64,000 bases of DNA from NCBI GenBank assembly GCA_030847615.1, contig JAUMIR010000005.1, forward strand, positions 170,528,596 to 170,592,595, written 5' to 3'. Shown here piece by piece: positions 15,301 through 30,300 of the stretch. A program made the position numbers and the translations under genes. The notes under the pieces were generated by a model. It did not search any database and was not told where the DNA came from. It was given only the letters and a program-made list of their open reading frames with translations. The stretch is from Gambelia wislizenii (lineage: Eukaryota; Chordata; Lepidosauria; Squamata; Crotaphytidae). Within the stretch, counting starts at the first letter, position 1. The number at the start of each line of letters is the position of its first letter.

Positions 15301-18300
15301 CAAACCATCTTTGTTCTGTTAAATCAAACAAATCAAACCATCTTTATTCTGTTGACAACTAAGCTGAATTATAGACTGTTATACTGGTTACACGGCCTAA
15401 ATAGTCTAAAGCAGGGTCTTCTAAGCAGGGTCACCAATGAATACTAGGTGCTATAGGCTATATTTCAGAGGAAGGAAGTGGCAAAACCACCTGTGAGTAT
15501 TTCTTGCCTAAGAAACCCTATGAAATTCATAAGTGAACAGGTGACTTGAAGGCACAGACACAAACACGCATTGTTTACCTATTTGTGAATAGATTCTAAA
15601 CCAAATGGTTTTTCTACAGTGGGATAATATGAACTGAAGAGAATGAGAATAGAAGAATTACGGAATTAGTTCTTTTTAGTATGTTCTCTTTGACACCTAT
15701 GTTTTAATTATTTTCTGTTAACAAAGCAGTAATTAGAGAGACGTACCGAGAACTACACTGTCAGGCTTTGGCCATTGTGAATAAGGCAGATTTCGATAGA
15801 CTTGGTCTATGATCTTTTCCTTTACTTGAGAAATAGTATCACAGTTGAGCACTTTCACTGGTACAGATTCTGAGCCTTCATCTTGTACAATCACATTTAC
15901 AGTCTGGAGAGAGGAAAATTTCATGGTTATTGAAATGAGAAGAAAAAAAAAGATGTTGGTGTTTACTCTAAAGCGCTCTTGTATACATTAACGCTGAAAT
16001 GTAGACAGACCATGTGTCTTCTTGCATGTTCTCATTACCACACCTGGTCATTAATTTGTAATGGAAATGTGGGTCATACACATCACCTTCATTGTTAACT
16101 AGTCAATGAGCCATTTGAGTCTCCTGGTCCTTTCCCCCCATTCTGAACATAAAGAAAAGTACCTTCAATGGATTTTTCTCCCTCATTATACTTCTATGCT
16201 ACTGGTACTAAATCTTGGGGACAAATTAAAGGCAGGTTTTAAAAACAGACATGTCATTGAAATAAGCTGGACTATCTACCATCTGTGCCTACTTAGTTAA
16301 GTCAATTAACAAGGTACCTTCATGGAAGAAACATAGTTTATTATTTATTGCTCTGTCAAAACAAAGAGAATGCAATCCTCAGAATAGCTACAGTTGGAGA
16401 TAACTTGACCTTGGTTCCAAAGGCATTTCTCTTTTGGTCATAAAGATACAAAACCAGTTTAAAATGAAATGTATTTAACCCTAGAGGTGGCGAATTCAAT
16501 CTGGAGATGATATTTGAAAACTAACAGGTAACAATACTTCAAGAAAAGGATAACAGTCATATCATGACATTAGGAAACTGATTTAATTAACTTTAAGATC
16601 TTCAGGGAGGCCCTTCCTTCAGTCCCACTGCCTTCCCAAGCATGGTTACAAGGGAGAAGGAGTTCTTAGCGGCTGCTCCCAGACTTTGGAACTACCTCCC
16701 TAGGGAGGCTAGGATGGCTCCCTTCTCACTCTCCTTTGCCTGCTAAGTGAAAACTATCCTACTCCAACAGGCATTTAGGGATTGACTGCAATAGTGTTCT
16801 ATTTTGTTGTTTTTTAATCCTGTATTTCAATGAAATTTTAAATGGTTTTTATTTCTATAGACTGTTTAATTGCTTTTTAAAGTAACTTTTATGCACACTG
16901 ATGTTTTTGTATGTATTTAATTTGTTCAGTTTTTAATACTCTGTAAGTCTTGTTGAGTTCTAGTACTGGGAAAAGGTAGGATATAAATGAATGAAATAAC
17001 AAGAATAACACTTTCCTACTTGTATATTATATACCCACAAAGATGTATTCCAAATTACTTCAGTAGCTGTATGTGCACACCCACATTTAAGCTTCTGGGG
17101 AGACTGAACTTGCATAAACATGGATCTTAAATAATGACCTTGGACCCACAAGTAGATAACAAGGCTGCTGATCATATTGGCAACTGAAGCAGCATTTGCA
17201 CATGCTTGATTTAACTTGGTATGGTAGATTAATGCTGACAATTAACACTGATGGTAATTACTTTTCCTGCATTTAGGCACATCAGGTCTTCAGACTGAGA
17301 TGACTGGGAAATCACACAATGCTGATAGCCTATTCTTCCATAACCAAAAGAAAATATATGTGATAATACATTTTACTTTTGCCTATTACTGGGGACATTT
17401 CAGAATAGGTATTTCACATTGAGCCAAGCAGAAAGAAAGTGGTAGAGAAAAACTAAGACTGCAAGACTGGGCCATTTAAGAAAGACTAAAAGCTAATGAT
17501 GGGTCCCCTAAAGTAACTATTTGGGCTAAGAGTGCTAGATAACAATATTTGCAGAATATCGATGTACATCAATATACAGCACCTCAATCTGGTGTTCTCC
17601 AGATGTACTGGACTCTCAACCAATATAGCCAGGACTATGCTGGTTGGAGATTCTTGAAGTTATAGTCTAAAATGAGAGGAACCTTTCCAAGTTCTGAATA
17701 ATAAAAGCATTCTGCCTATCTATATTTTTACTCATACCAAACAAGACCATTTCTTCAACAAAAAAAGGCTCCACAAGTTCTTCGATGTTGTCGTCTTGCT
17801 ATCATCCATAGACTTTGTCAATGTGCATAGATTGGATACATATGGACCTTGTCTCGCTGAGTCTCATTTCAACATGTTAATAATACTGGATGTTGTTTTC
17901 TGTAACTGTTTGTATTCCATGTTGAGTTGTTGGAATTCAATCCAGGCTTTCAGTTTTGTGGTTGCTTACTTGGTTTGTTATCTGCATAGGTTTTTGGTAT
18001 TAACATTGCTTGAAATACTATGTATTGCTTCTGTTATTTGCTTGAGACATGTTTATCTATTTATTATGGTCTCCTTTGGTATGAGTTCTTGTGTTTTAGA
18101 CCGTTCCCTCTTCTGTTGGTTGACATTCATATTTTTACAACAACGCTAAGATAGTGACTTATAGAGTGACTAATAAGGAATTTTTTATTACATTCTTAGG
18201 CTCACACAATGGGCAGTGCCTTCTATGTGTCAGGCTGTCTTATTTCTTTTTTATTCAGTCTATTCCTGCCATTTCCCCTTGAAAACTGCCATAACCTACA

Positions 18301-21300
18301 TTAAAAATTCTTATAAATGCTTCACTCTTCTCACATTCCCGCACTAACACTTCCCCCCAGAAATATATTAAATGTGCTTGCAAAAAGCACTTCATAAGAG
18401 TTTAGTCTTTAAATTAAATTTCCTCTGATACAACAGACATGCTATTGTACAACTCAACTGTCAAACAAAATGAAATGGCTTCTAGTGATGTCAATAAACT
18501 CTGGAAAAATCCCACAGCAGATTGATTTTCTAGACAAAGAATATGACAGCACCATTCTATAAAGCTGAGTCTTATAGTCTCCACATATTTGCTACCTTTA
18601 AAATGTTCCTAAGCAAGTCAGGATTAAACTAGAGGTAAATTCTGCAAATATACACTTCATGTGCAGCTTTTTATTTAAAAAAAGCAATCTGTCAACAATT
18701 AATAGGATCAGAGCAGGGTTAACACCTTCTTCCCTGCTGTAGTACTGAAGACAAACAAATCCTCTACAGCTTGTACTTGAATGGGAGAAGAATACCGTAA
18801 CCAACTGGGCATGTATTCCCAAAATACCAGCTACAGATGAAAGATATGGGAGTTTATCAGGGAAAGGAGCCCTGGTGGCGCAGTGGTTAAATGCCAGTAC
18901 TGCAAGCCACCACGTCGCAAGTTCGATTCCAGCCGGCTCCAAGGTTCACTCAGCCTTCCATCCTTTCGTAGGTCGGTAAATTGAGTATCCAGCTTGTGGG
19001 GGGCAATTAGCTAACACACATTGGAAACTGCTTAATGCAGTGTAGATGTGTAAATAGCTATTGCTTAAAACGATTTGTAAGCCGCTCTGATAGCCTTGTG
19101 GCTGAAGAGCGGGGTATAAATAAATAAATTAAATTATTATTAAATTAAAGAAAGTGTTAAGTGCCCTCTCCATGCCTTGAACAGATGCAATTTGCTTTAT
19201 AAATCTCCCTGCAAGTTAAAGGTACCTTTGCAAAGACTCTTCCTTCTTACCACCACCACCTGGACACTGAACATGGCTTGAATATCCCTTTCTAAAAGAG
19301 ACTCAAACCCATCTTAAGGGCATCTTATGCTTTTGTAAAGTATACAATTTTATTTTTAAAAATCCAATTATTATTATAACACCTCTCCTCAAGAACAAAT
19401 GACAGAAACGATCAATTAGACTAAGAATTGTGTTTAAAAAACAGCCAGCCACATCCCATCAAATGCCTAGAAGTAGTATGGGCATGTCTTAGCCTGGAAC
19501 GGAAAAGATGATAAAAGTTGGTACCAGGTGGGCCTCCTGGAAGAGCACATCCCACAGGCAGGCTGTCACATCTGAAAAGACCCTCTCCCTTGTCACTGTC
19601 CTCTGAGCATCTCTCAGAGCCTCAGATGTTGATCTCATAGCACAAGTAGGTTAAACTCATAACCTATAGTCTGGCCTTCAAATTTCTTACACATGGCAAC
19701 CTGTGAAAGCTTACTCTTATTCTTTTGGACACTATACAGGGCAATAATAAATTGTAAGCTGTTATGGCATAAATAACAGACAACAGGGACTTGGGCAGAA
19801 TATGCAGGTTTCTGAGAGTATAAGTGCTGAAAAAGTTACATCATGAACACAACATAGCAGGAATGCTCTGAACAGGAGAAGAAAAGAAAAGAAAAGGAGA
19901 GAGCCAGACACATAAAAGGTGGTGCCCAGTGTGTGAGCAAAAGAATGTGATCAAAAAGTCCTTATTAATTTCTCTTGAAGTAACTTTCTTTAGGCTGTTG
20001 TAAAAATATGGATAGCAGGATGTTTTTATCCAGATTTAGGAAAAAAATCCTCTTTTTTGACATATAACTCCCAGAATCCCTTATCAGTATGGTCATGGCT
20101 ATGCTGGTCGAGGGATCTGGGGAGTGATATGATATAGAACAGGACAGAATATCCCCCAAATTTTTCAAGTTCTACTTTTTCCTACAACCAAGCCTTCCCC
20201 AACCTGGTGTCTAATAGATACTCTGGGCTACAGGAAGCTAAAAGGCTGTACCTTGTAGTTGTTACAACCGAGCCTTCCCCAATCTGGTGTCTGACAGATA
20301 CTCCGGACTACAGGAAGCTAAAAGGATGTACCTTGTAGTTATACATGCTACAACCAAGCCTTCCCCAACCTGGTGTCTGACAGATACTTGGGACGACAGG
20401 AAGCTAAAAGGATAGCATGATATGGCATCCATAGTAGATAGTAGCCAAATCAAAAATTTAAGGAAGTTCTCATTTCCAGGTCACATCAGAGTAAAGGTCC
20501 ATCTAATCCAGAAACCATTATAGATCTGTCATATTGTTCCAGACACCTCACAACTAGGAGAGTCCCACTGTTTGCTGCTAGCATCTAGTATTAACAAAAT
20601 CGAGAGTTGAGCGAGCCATTATTTTTTATTTGTCTAACAACTTTTTGGAACCATTAGAAACCCTACACAGACATCCGGACTGCTCACATGGAAATCAGAG
20701 GTGGGGAAGGGACATGGATGTGTAACACAAGTCCTGTCTCTATCCCTGCTACTCTTTAGCCTTTCCATATTGGTGAAGAAGATCTGAAGTTTGGGGGACC
20801 CTGATAAAGTACTTGGTGACCCTGCTAAAGCAAAGTTCCTGATTACAAGGAGGTTTCAATCAATGTTCAAATGATCATGAGCAGAAACTGACTTCTGATC
20901 TCCATCCATACAGGAAGGTTTGGAACTGAAAGGGATGAGGATGTTGGAGGAGGGGGACTAACATAGGTACTCATGTTATGTTCCCACTTTTGATTCTCAA
21001 GTGGGCAAGCTGAATGCCTACAAGGGACCATCATAATCTCTTACTGAATTAAATTGTGATAAATGTATGTGAAACAGATTTCATATTAGAATAGATAAAT
21101 TTTTGGCCCAGTCCACTAAAATACTAAACATCCTATACTAAACTATAATGTCCATATCAGGGCAAACAAATTAATTGTTTTATTCCACCCCCATACTTTA
21201 TTTTAGGCATGTTATATATCCCTAAAGAAACAATGAGAAAAACTATGTACCAGTTGTGAATATTCTACATCATCTCCCAACAATCCAGTGTCATTTAGTG

Positions 21301-24300
21301 TGTATTTGGCCTTCATTTGCACCGCATCCACAGGTCCTTTTTCCACCTGATGTTTGATAGCTTTGAACAATTTATAAAGAGGCTCTCCAGCATTGTCCTG
21401 TCAAAATGGATGAGGGAAAGAGAATATTTTACTGGCTACGTCTTGATAGATAAACAGTGCCTGCATTCAAATGTAGTGTCAAACTTTACTTTGACATTAT
21501 GAGCCCAAAAGATATAAGGCTCAAGCTCATTTTCTCCTTTCTCTCCAACATAAACGGAGATCAGTAATATCTGACTCGAATATGTGCCAAACCATGGTTT
21601 TCCCATTTTATCTGAACCAACAGGCTATGATTCACAACTATCTGCAAATCAGAACAATAGGCCAAATTGTGGTATTCTTTGATCAGAAGTTACTGATTTC
21701 TACCACAAAGAGATCACACATGCCCCAGGGTAACTGATAATGCCAAACAGTGGCTACATGAGCTGGAGGGTTCTGAAAACTGTAGTCCCCAAAGTAACCT
21801 TTCCAAGATCTGGTCTGAACACAGCAAGTGTAGAAGGTCCATGCATTTCAGACTTTACCTTGAGATACTGATACAGACAAATTGACATCCAATTAGAAAG
21901 CATCCTTTCTACCACGGTTTCTGATCTGCAATAAAAGAACAAACATGTGTGGAAGGACCAGCATGCATCTGTCAAGCTGTAAAACTCACAGTCAGAATAT
22001 TTCTCCCTTCCAACCTATCTAATAAATAATTATTTATTTATCTATAGACAAGATAGGTAATGGCATAGCATTGCTGATGCTTAATGACTCTGAGAGCAAA
22101 TATGGCATAGTGGTTACTGTGTATGGCCAATTTATCCCAATTTAGTCATGAAGCTTCACCTTGTACCATTAACTATCTCTTGACCTAGCCTATCTCACAA
22201 GGTGGCTGGGAGGATAAATGGAAGGAGGATAATCATATACATTTGTCCCCACTCCAGAATGGGTGGGGACTGAGAAAGAATGAGACAAAATATATAATAA
22301 GATTACAGCATAAGAATGTGGAAAGGTGGTGACTGTTCTCTAGCAATATAATGTGCAAGAAATATCAAAGTTGTCCATCAAGATACACATTCTGTCTCAA
22401 TTTCTCCTCAGTGTTTCTCTTAAATAATTTTACTGTAGTAGGGCCTAAACACCCTAAAGGTACCAGATCAGGTCTCATCTTGGAAGCTAAACAGAGTCAG
22501 CCCTGGTCACTACTTGGATGGGAGACTGCCAATGAATACCAGGTTCTGTAGGCTATATTTCAGAGAAAGGAACAGGCAAAACCACCTCAGAGTATTCTTT
22601 GCATACGAAAACCTTATGAAATTCATGGGGTCACCATAAGTCAACTGGCAACTTGAAGGCACAGACACAGACAAGGACCCCCAGAGATTTATCCTCTGTC
22701 AAATTTGATGTAACAGTTAATTTATTTTTAATCTAAACAGTACCTATGGGGTACTTCCTACTTACAATTGATATTAAAACAACTTTACCTATTTTCAAAA
22801 TGATAATAAAAAGTAGAGCTGCATGTCTAAATCAACAATATTTTGTGCTTCAAAATAAAACATTTAAATTATTAAAATAAAATAAAAGCATACCTTACAA
22901 GTGCCAAAATATAAAGACAAATCACTGAACAAAATTATTATAGACAGAAGAACAGAAACAATAAACAAAACCAAAGCAGACTGTGAAAATGGTGGAATAT
23001 ACATATTATGTAAGTTAAATCTTAATTTGATTATATATATGGAGTAATTTAGATTAAATAAACTGAAGTGTTCAATATGGAATTTATCAAAACAGATTTT
23101 AGAAGACAAATGTGCCATATTATAAGAGTCAATGGTTCTACTTCCATTAAGAAATTTTGCTACTCTCTTTAGAATCCTAATTAGGATCAGCTCTACTATT
23201 GGCAGTCATTCAGAAAGGCAGATGCTGGGCAATGTAGAAGAGTTAGTTGTAGCAGCCTTTCACCTTTCCCTTCTTTTGGAGGACAGAACCACATGTTTTG
23301 GCCTGGTCTGTCCCTGCCCCTAAACTAGCTTGCTTGTCAGAGGTGAGGTGGAGGATACTGCCAATACCAAAATAGAATTCATCTGTCTGTTCTGTGTGGA
23401 GGGGAGGGAGCTATCATCATTTCAGGGAATGTCTGGGGCCACCCTGAACTTAATCTATAGCAGCAAATAATCATGTTTCAGTCCATGTGTGCCTCAGATT
23501 TAGTTCAGAAGGAAAAAGGAACAGACATAATCAGGAGTGATCTAGTTTGTGAGTTGGTGAAAAATATGGGAGTTTTCAGTGACAAGTGGGCAACTTCTGT
23601 TGGTACTGAGTTACTTGAAGAAATCTTCCCTACCTTCGGAGCATCAGTTTAGGATTTTTGGCCACAACATATTGCTCCATCAGCTCCAAAAACAATGTCC
23701 TCATGATGTCAGTATAGTATTCTAGTTTGCCATGCAAAGCCACAGTCAAGAGAGATGCAAAATATACTTTTGCACGGGCAGAAAATTCCCTTTGGTTTTC
23801 CAACGTGTGAATGAACTACACAAACAAAAACAAAAGACAACAGCTTGTGAATGAATAACAACTGAATTTTGCTCATATTATTCAGCCTGGAAACAGACTT
23901 CAAAAATATAAAACAATGGGACAAAATATAGTCCAGAAGTACTGAATACAACTTCTGCAGTTTTGATCACAGCTTTCATTGAACTGGTCCATTTGGCATT
24001 TTTTGGACATTTGTAACAAGATACCTACTTTGAACACTAATATATTAAATTAGATATGGGGCATATTTTTCAGAACACCATTCTGAACCAGCTCATCAAC
24101 CACATCTCTTCTCAAAGAAGGAAGAAAATGCCAAATATACTGTGAAATGATCTCTTTCTTGTACACATGGGACTCCATAAGATTTTAACCAAATTATAGT
24201 TCTGTACTTCCTCTGAAGTAAAGCTTATGAAACTTATTTAAAAAGCCAGAAACAGGTCTAGTGCATTTTTGTACTAAAGGAGAGACTAGAGGCCTTGTAT

Positions 24301-27300
24301 CAAGAGAGTCAAAACAAGGATAATTATAAAGTATTTCGTCTACCTCAAATAGAAATTTTCTATTTAATTAATCTCAGGTTTAAGTGGATATGAGGAACAA
24401 CATTTTTAAATACTCCATTTAGTTTGCTACTGCAAATAACTGGTATAGAGATCAAAGTGGATGTATAAACCTAATAACAGAGCCAAATTAAACTGGATAC
24501 TATATTCACCCATAGAGGTATGATTGGGAAATAACCAAAACTATGATTTTATTTACACCATGGAAACAGCTTTGTACAAGATGCTCATGACACAACGTAT
24601 GTAGACTAATATTGGTTTTGTTATCAGGGAAAAAAAGGTGTTCAAGAAATACAAAAGGTGACCTTTTATTTTCTACTCACAGTAATGAGAAATGATTTAC
24701 TATTAAGCAGATTGGAGAATTGATTCAATGCCTGCTCCACGGTTGACCGCCTAGCTTCAGGAATGTCCAATTTCCCAGTGATCATTACATCTTTCTCTCC
24801 ATCTTTGGATGGCAGAAAGAAGACTCTGTCTGTATAGGTTTTGTAGTCCAGCACAGGAATTCCTGCTTCATTTATGTCATTTGTCTGATCTTCCATTTCG
24901 ATCATTAGATCTACAACAAGGGATATTTTTCAAGCTTTAGTAGAAATATACTATTGATTCAATTTTTGCTGCACTGAAGAAAATAATCAAGTGTTTCAAT
25001 GTTTTCACTGACATATTCTTTAAACATTTATTCCCTTTCATTTTTATGCGTTTAGCAAAATCTGTATCTTACAGTGTGGCTTGTTTACCCTATAGCAGAA
25101 CAGTTAACACAACTGTTTTCCTCTTATGAATTATGCACAAATAATCTTACATGCACAAATAATCTTAAAAAGTATCTTGATTGTGAACACACTTATGAGT
25201 AATTGACTGACTAGACTACCTGTGAATAAATCTGTTTAGTATTCCAACCCTAGATGCAAACCATCTAGAATAAATATAACCTGTATCCAGTAATGGTACA
25301 GCATAAGAATGTGTTGTTGGTATATGTAAACTCTACTTGCATGTTCAGGGGTGAGATCTACTCTGTGTGAAATAAAATACCAGTAAGTGTGACAATAACC
25401 AGGAAATAGACATAAGTGGCAACATGCCAGAATGCACCACATACATTACAAATTAAAGAAGAGGGCTGGGGGGGGGGAATGACGCTTCACATAGCAATGC
25501 CAGGTGCACAAGCAGGCAGGGAGCTAAATGCTCCCCCCCCAACCAGAGTGAAGCCTGTGAGCAGCTTATATCAGCCAGATCCACCAGCCAATGCATCCAA
25601 ACCAGGTTGAAATTCATAGGCAGGCAGTTCCTGCTTTTCTCCAGGGTCATGCCAAACCGAGCATGGGAAGAAGATGTCTCACTGCCAAGAGGGAGGACCA
25701 CTAACATTCTGCCCCCAAACACAGCAATTGTGCCCAGTAAGTTGAGCAGCACATTTATCCTATGTATAATTTATAGTTTGCTTATGAGTTCACCTGCACA
25801 TAATTCTCTAAGATTGAGATACTGTTGTTCTGTCAAACAAGAGCAACTTGGGTGACCCAACTCTCCAAACATCTAAAGTGGGAAGTATCGGAGGCTGGGG
25901 TAGCTATGGGTAGAGCTGTACTGGCCACAAGTACTGGGCATCTCAGAGGGAGACATTTTAGAAGTACCTGTCTTTATAGCGATGAGGAAGGATTTATGTA
26001 TTTTAGTATATAGTATATAATTGTGTTCTTATTTTGAAGTTATTGTCTTTTGTGTGGGCAGGGCATGTTTCTAGGATGGAGGACCATCACCTCCCAAAAA
26101 TGGAACTTTGTACGTTCTTATCTTATCTTCTTGAACTTTATTGTTTTGTGTTTTGGAAAAACAAAGTACACAATGAAGAAGAAGAAGAAGAAAGAAGAAA
26201 AAGAAAGAAAGAAAGAATTACCTCTCTCTAGAAGTACCTGGCTTGAACCAGTCTCCTGTGTTGGCCTTTAGTAATTATCCAACAGCAGAAGCTATGCATG
26301 AACTGTATGCATAAATAGTAGCAATTACTACAAGCAGAATAATATGTGGAGTTCAGTTATTCAAAGTGAATTTGCTCCCCTGCTAATCAGCTGCCTCACT
26401 CCACATAGTGGTAGGACTTGCATGGACTTGAGCTAAAATCTCCCAGATCATACTCAACATCCATTATACTGTGCTGGCACATAACATCTTAATACCTAAT
26501 AGCAAAGGTTTCACCAAGCTTGCAGATGTATGCAGGAGAACTGCTCCAAGTAGAGCAAGGTGTGGTGACTAGTCCACATATTTGAAGCCCTTGCCACATT
26601 ATCTTAAGAGCTGCACCACATTTTCCCTGTTCAAAATCCTTCTGCGTTTGCATGTGAGGGGATAAAGATAAAGCAGTGAAAACCTTGCCCTTTCCACAAT
26701 AACCTTGAACTGCTTTGAAAGGCCAAAGGAGGAAATTGCTCATACTGCTCCGTTAATCCCTATCAATGGACACAAGGACACCCACTATCAGGGTGGAGAC
26801 CACATCTTCCCCCCTTCAGTGGCTGGGGTCAAACATGTTTTATGTTTGACCTGAGCCATTAAAAAATAAACTTGCTAGTTTCTGTACAGCGACTTCACCC
26901 CAACTTTCATTTCTGGCTCATACAAGTTATGAAAAAATGTTGGAAACAGGGATGGATAAAATGAATAGATAGAAGCCGTTTCAGGTCCCTACAGAGAAAA
27001 TGTGCTTTGAAAGATTTTGCTTTGAGGGATTTAGTAACCTCCCATGTGATTATTATAGTATGCTATAGGGCTATCTTTGAAGTTGGTTTGGAAGCTACAA
27101 CTACTATGAAATCCTTGGCTGGAATCTTTTCAGGGCAAGTTACAGGAAGCACATACTAACCTGTTAACTCACTTGCACTCACTATAAGTCTGGTGACAAT
27201 TTTTAAAAATCTTAATGGTCTGGCTCCCATGTATCATTTTATTTTATTTTCATTCTACCTTTCTCTTAACATGGGACTCAAGACAACATAGGTTAACACA

Positions 27301-30300
27301 AAGCAGAACTAAAAATCAATTATGATATGTTTAAAAATAACTTAAAGTATTCTATTAAAAACAGCACTAATTTAAAACACATGAAATCATTTCATAGAAT
27401 CATGGAAGAGACCACAAGGGCCATCTGTTCCAATCCCTGCCATGCAGGAATACACAATCAAATCATTCCCAACAGATGGCCATCTAGCCTGTTTAAAAAC
27501 TCCAAAGAAGGAGACTCCACACACTACGAGGCAGTGCATTCCACTGACGAACAGCTCTTACTGTAAGGAAGTTCTTCCTAATGTTTAGGTGGAATCTCTT
27601 TTCCTGCAGTTTGAATCCATTGCTCCATTTCCTAGTCTCTGGAGCAGCAGAAAATAAGCTTGCTCTATCCTCAGTATGACATCCCTTCAAATATTTAAAC
27701 ATGGCTATCATGTCACCTCTCAACCTTCTCTTCTCCAGGCTAAACATACCCAGCTCCCTAAGCTGCTCCTCATAGGGTATGGCTTCCAGACCTCCCACCA
27801 TTTTGGTCGCCCTCCTTTGGACATGTTCCAGCTTCTCAATATCCTTCCTGAATTGTGGTGCCCAGAACTGGACACAGTATTCCAGGTGAGGTCTGACTAA
27901 AGCAGAAATAGAGTGACACTATTACTTCCCTTGATCAACTATACTCCTATTAAGTAACATTATAGTAACAATGAAAATAAAAGTATCCACACACACCCAT
28001 TCAAAGACACTTCTGCAACAATCAGTTAATTGCCAAAAGCCTATATTAATAAAAAGGTCTTTACTTGCAGGTGGTGCTTCCTCTGGGAAAGAGTTCTACA
28101 GCCTGGATGCAGCCACTGAGAAGGTCCTCTCATCTGTCCTGCCCAGACATGCCTGTGGCAATAATGGAACTGAGAGAAGCCCTCACCTAAGGATCTTAAA
28201 ATTTAGGTAGGATCATCTAGGGAGATTATGGTCCTTCAGGTAGTCTTCACCTAAGTTCTATTAATGTCCCTAGCTTAGTGGGGGAAGGTTATTCTGCCTC
28301 CTGCTCTTACAGAGGTCTGAGGGGACTCCAATGTCATGGGGTAAAGCTTTAACCATAGCGGTATCCCTCACTAGCAGTAATAACTTCTTACTTTCAGAAA
28401 ACATTTCTTCCAAGCACATCTGTATTCTTTTAAACCACAGTGTTGTTCTCAACTTTCAAACTTTTAACTGGTTGAAAACACATGGTAGATTTGTTATGAT
28501 TTTATTGTAAATTGTATTAATTTTGTTGTACACCACTTCAAGTACTATGTGAATGGCATGAGATGCTGCACAGGAATATTTAAACATAAAATGCTACTGA
28601 TCTGTAACTACATTACAGATTTTATCAGGAATGTGTGGGTCGGCACCCAGAGAATCAATTATTGTGCACAGTGAGGCACATTGGACCATGGTGTTTTCAG
28701 TGTTCATGACACAGTGGAAAAACATTACAGGCATCTTTCACATGAATAGCAGTGGTGCAGAATATGATAATATATGACAGAAATATATAATGTTCTGACA
28801 TGAAAACACAAGAAAAAATTCCTAGTTTTTACAGGATGAATCTTATAAAGCACAGTGAGATTTTCATATGTATGTACATATTTTTGGTCACACTGGACTC
28901 AAAATTTGTTTAAAACAAAATTTTCTTTGGAGCTGTTGCAAAATCCATCAAATGCAAGGCTGGAATTCACAAAGAAATTCACAAAGAAACATTCCAAACA
29001 CTAGAAAGAAAACACAATGTGAGAAAACAGAGGCTTAGTCATTTTCCTTTTGGGGAGACTTAGTTGTCATTCCAGTAAATTTTGCCTCATTATCCACATT
29101 TCTTCCTTCTACTGTTATTGGTTTGTAATATTAATGATAGACATTACAATCCATGAAGGAACAAAGATCAATATCCAACAGCAACATGATTGTTCTTTTG
29201 GCAGGCAGGAGGAAGGTTATACAGTTCATCAGATATCACTGACAACACATCAGGTTAATCTAAGAGCATTAAAATTTTGACACAGGACACAATTACTTTG
29301 TCACCTTACAAAGCCATTTGAGCTGGAGGGCTTCTAGTGTCTTGACTGACAAGAACACCAAGTTAATTAATCTAATGGCCTCCTGTTTCAGGAATTTCTA
29401 TTGACTTTGTCACTGATGCTCCTTCTCTTTAATCCATCAAGTTCCCAACTTTAGAGAGCTAAGGGGCTATGCAGACGGTGTAGTGAAACAGCTGAGTTAT
29501 CAGCATGAAAGGAAAGGAATCAAGGCAGGAGATGTAGCATCAGCAACATTTCTTAAACTCTCTTCATGGGACTTGCCAGACGTGGGGTGCGACCGAAGCA
29601 ATTCAGGTTAGTACCACTTTTCTCACCATGACAATCTATTAGTGAGAGATTGCTGCCTAGATACGGGGCTGGTTGTAATGATAAGCTTTACACTACTCCC
29701 CTCCTTTTTGTCTGCATTTCAGAAGCCATTTTTATTCAGCCTTTTGTAAATATCTTCTATTGCTGGTTTGAGGAAAACCCAAAGCTCAGCTCTGCTGGGA
29801 AATCTGAATTGCTGAGGCTGTCTGGAATCAGTCACAGCTAAACTTTGGAGAGGGTCTCACTACAAAAGGCACAAAACCCACAACAAATTTCAAGATGAAT
29901 CTTATTAATTTTGTGCAAGCTCACATAATAGAAGGGTTGCCTGGACAAAAGTATGATAATTATGTAGAAAGCTTATGCGAAACATTGCTCATATTCATGT
30001 ACTATAATTTCAGGAACATTCTAAAAAACACAACAAGCTCCATGCCAGACACATAAACCACAAAACTGAGAAGTAGCATTCAACAGAACTGTCCAAAGTA
30101 ATAGTCTTCAAAGAGATGGCCGAGTTTGTTTCAGTATAAAGAGGAAAGGAAGCGGGGAGGCATCTAGCAGCATTTATAAGACTAACTTTTTTATTATTTT
30201 ATTTTAGCATGAGCTTTTGTGGATTTTAAGACACCATTTCAGACGCACAGCTGCATAGCTGTAGGGGTGGGATCAGAATATAATGGGAAACAGAAAGATG

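Larger units (their letters stand above)
14550..15746 (-). other. PLXNB2 intron
   Basis: 1.2 kb with an (AAAT)n tract (14680-14709), a Tigger-like MITE (15010-15226) and a 5S-derived SINE fragment (15395-15570). Confidence 0.65.
15904..21250 (-). other. PLXNB2 intron
   Basis: 5.35 kb. Holds an L2-like 3' end (16600-16985), a degenerate hairpin (17585-17700), a tRNA-derived SINE (18867-19140) and a three-copy minisatellite (20184-20415). 17000-17580, 17700-18860, 19140-20030 and 20420-21250 show nothing recognisable. Confidence 0.6.
21926..23633 (-). other. PLXNB2 intron
   Basis: 1.7 kb with an old MIR-like SINE (22085-22240) and a full 5S-derived SINE (22441-22675). 22680-23630 is AT-rich and shows nothing recognisable. 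Confidence 0.6.

Noticed and set aside
18867..18945. tRNA gene
   Set aside because: A and B boxes are present, but no cloverleaf can be completed and the sequence continues into a SINE body.
22441..22560. 5S rRNA gene
   Set aside because: 5S-like for about 115 bp but with many substitutions, no terminator, and it continues into a SINE body and tail; repeated at 53139 and 15395.
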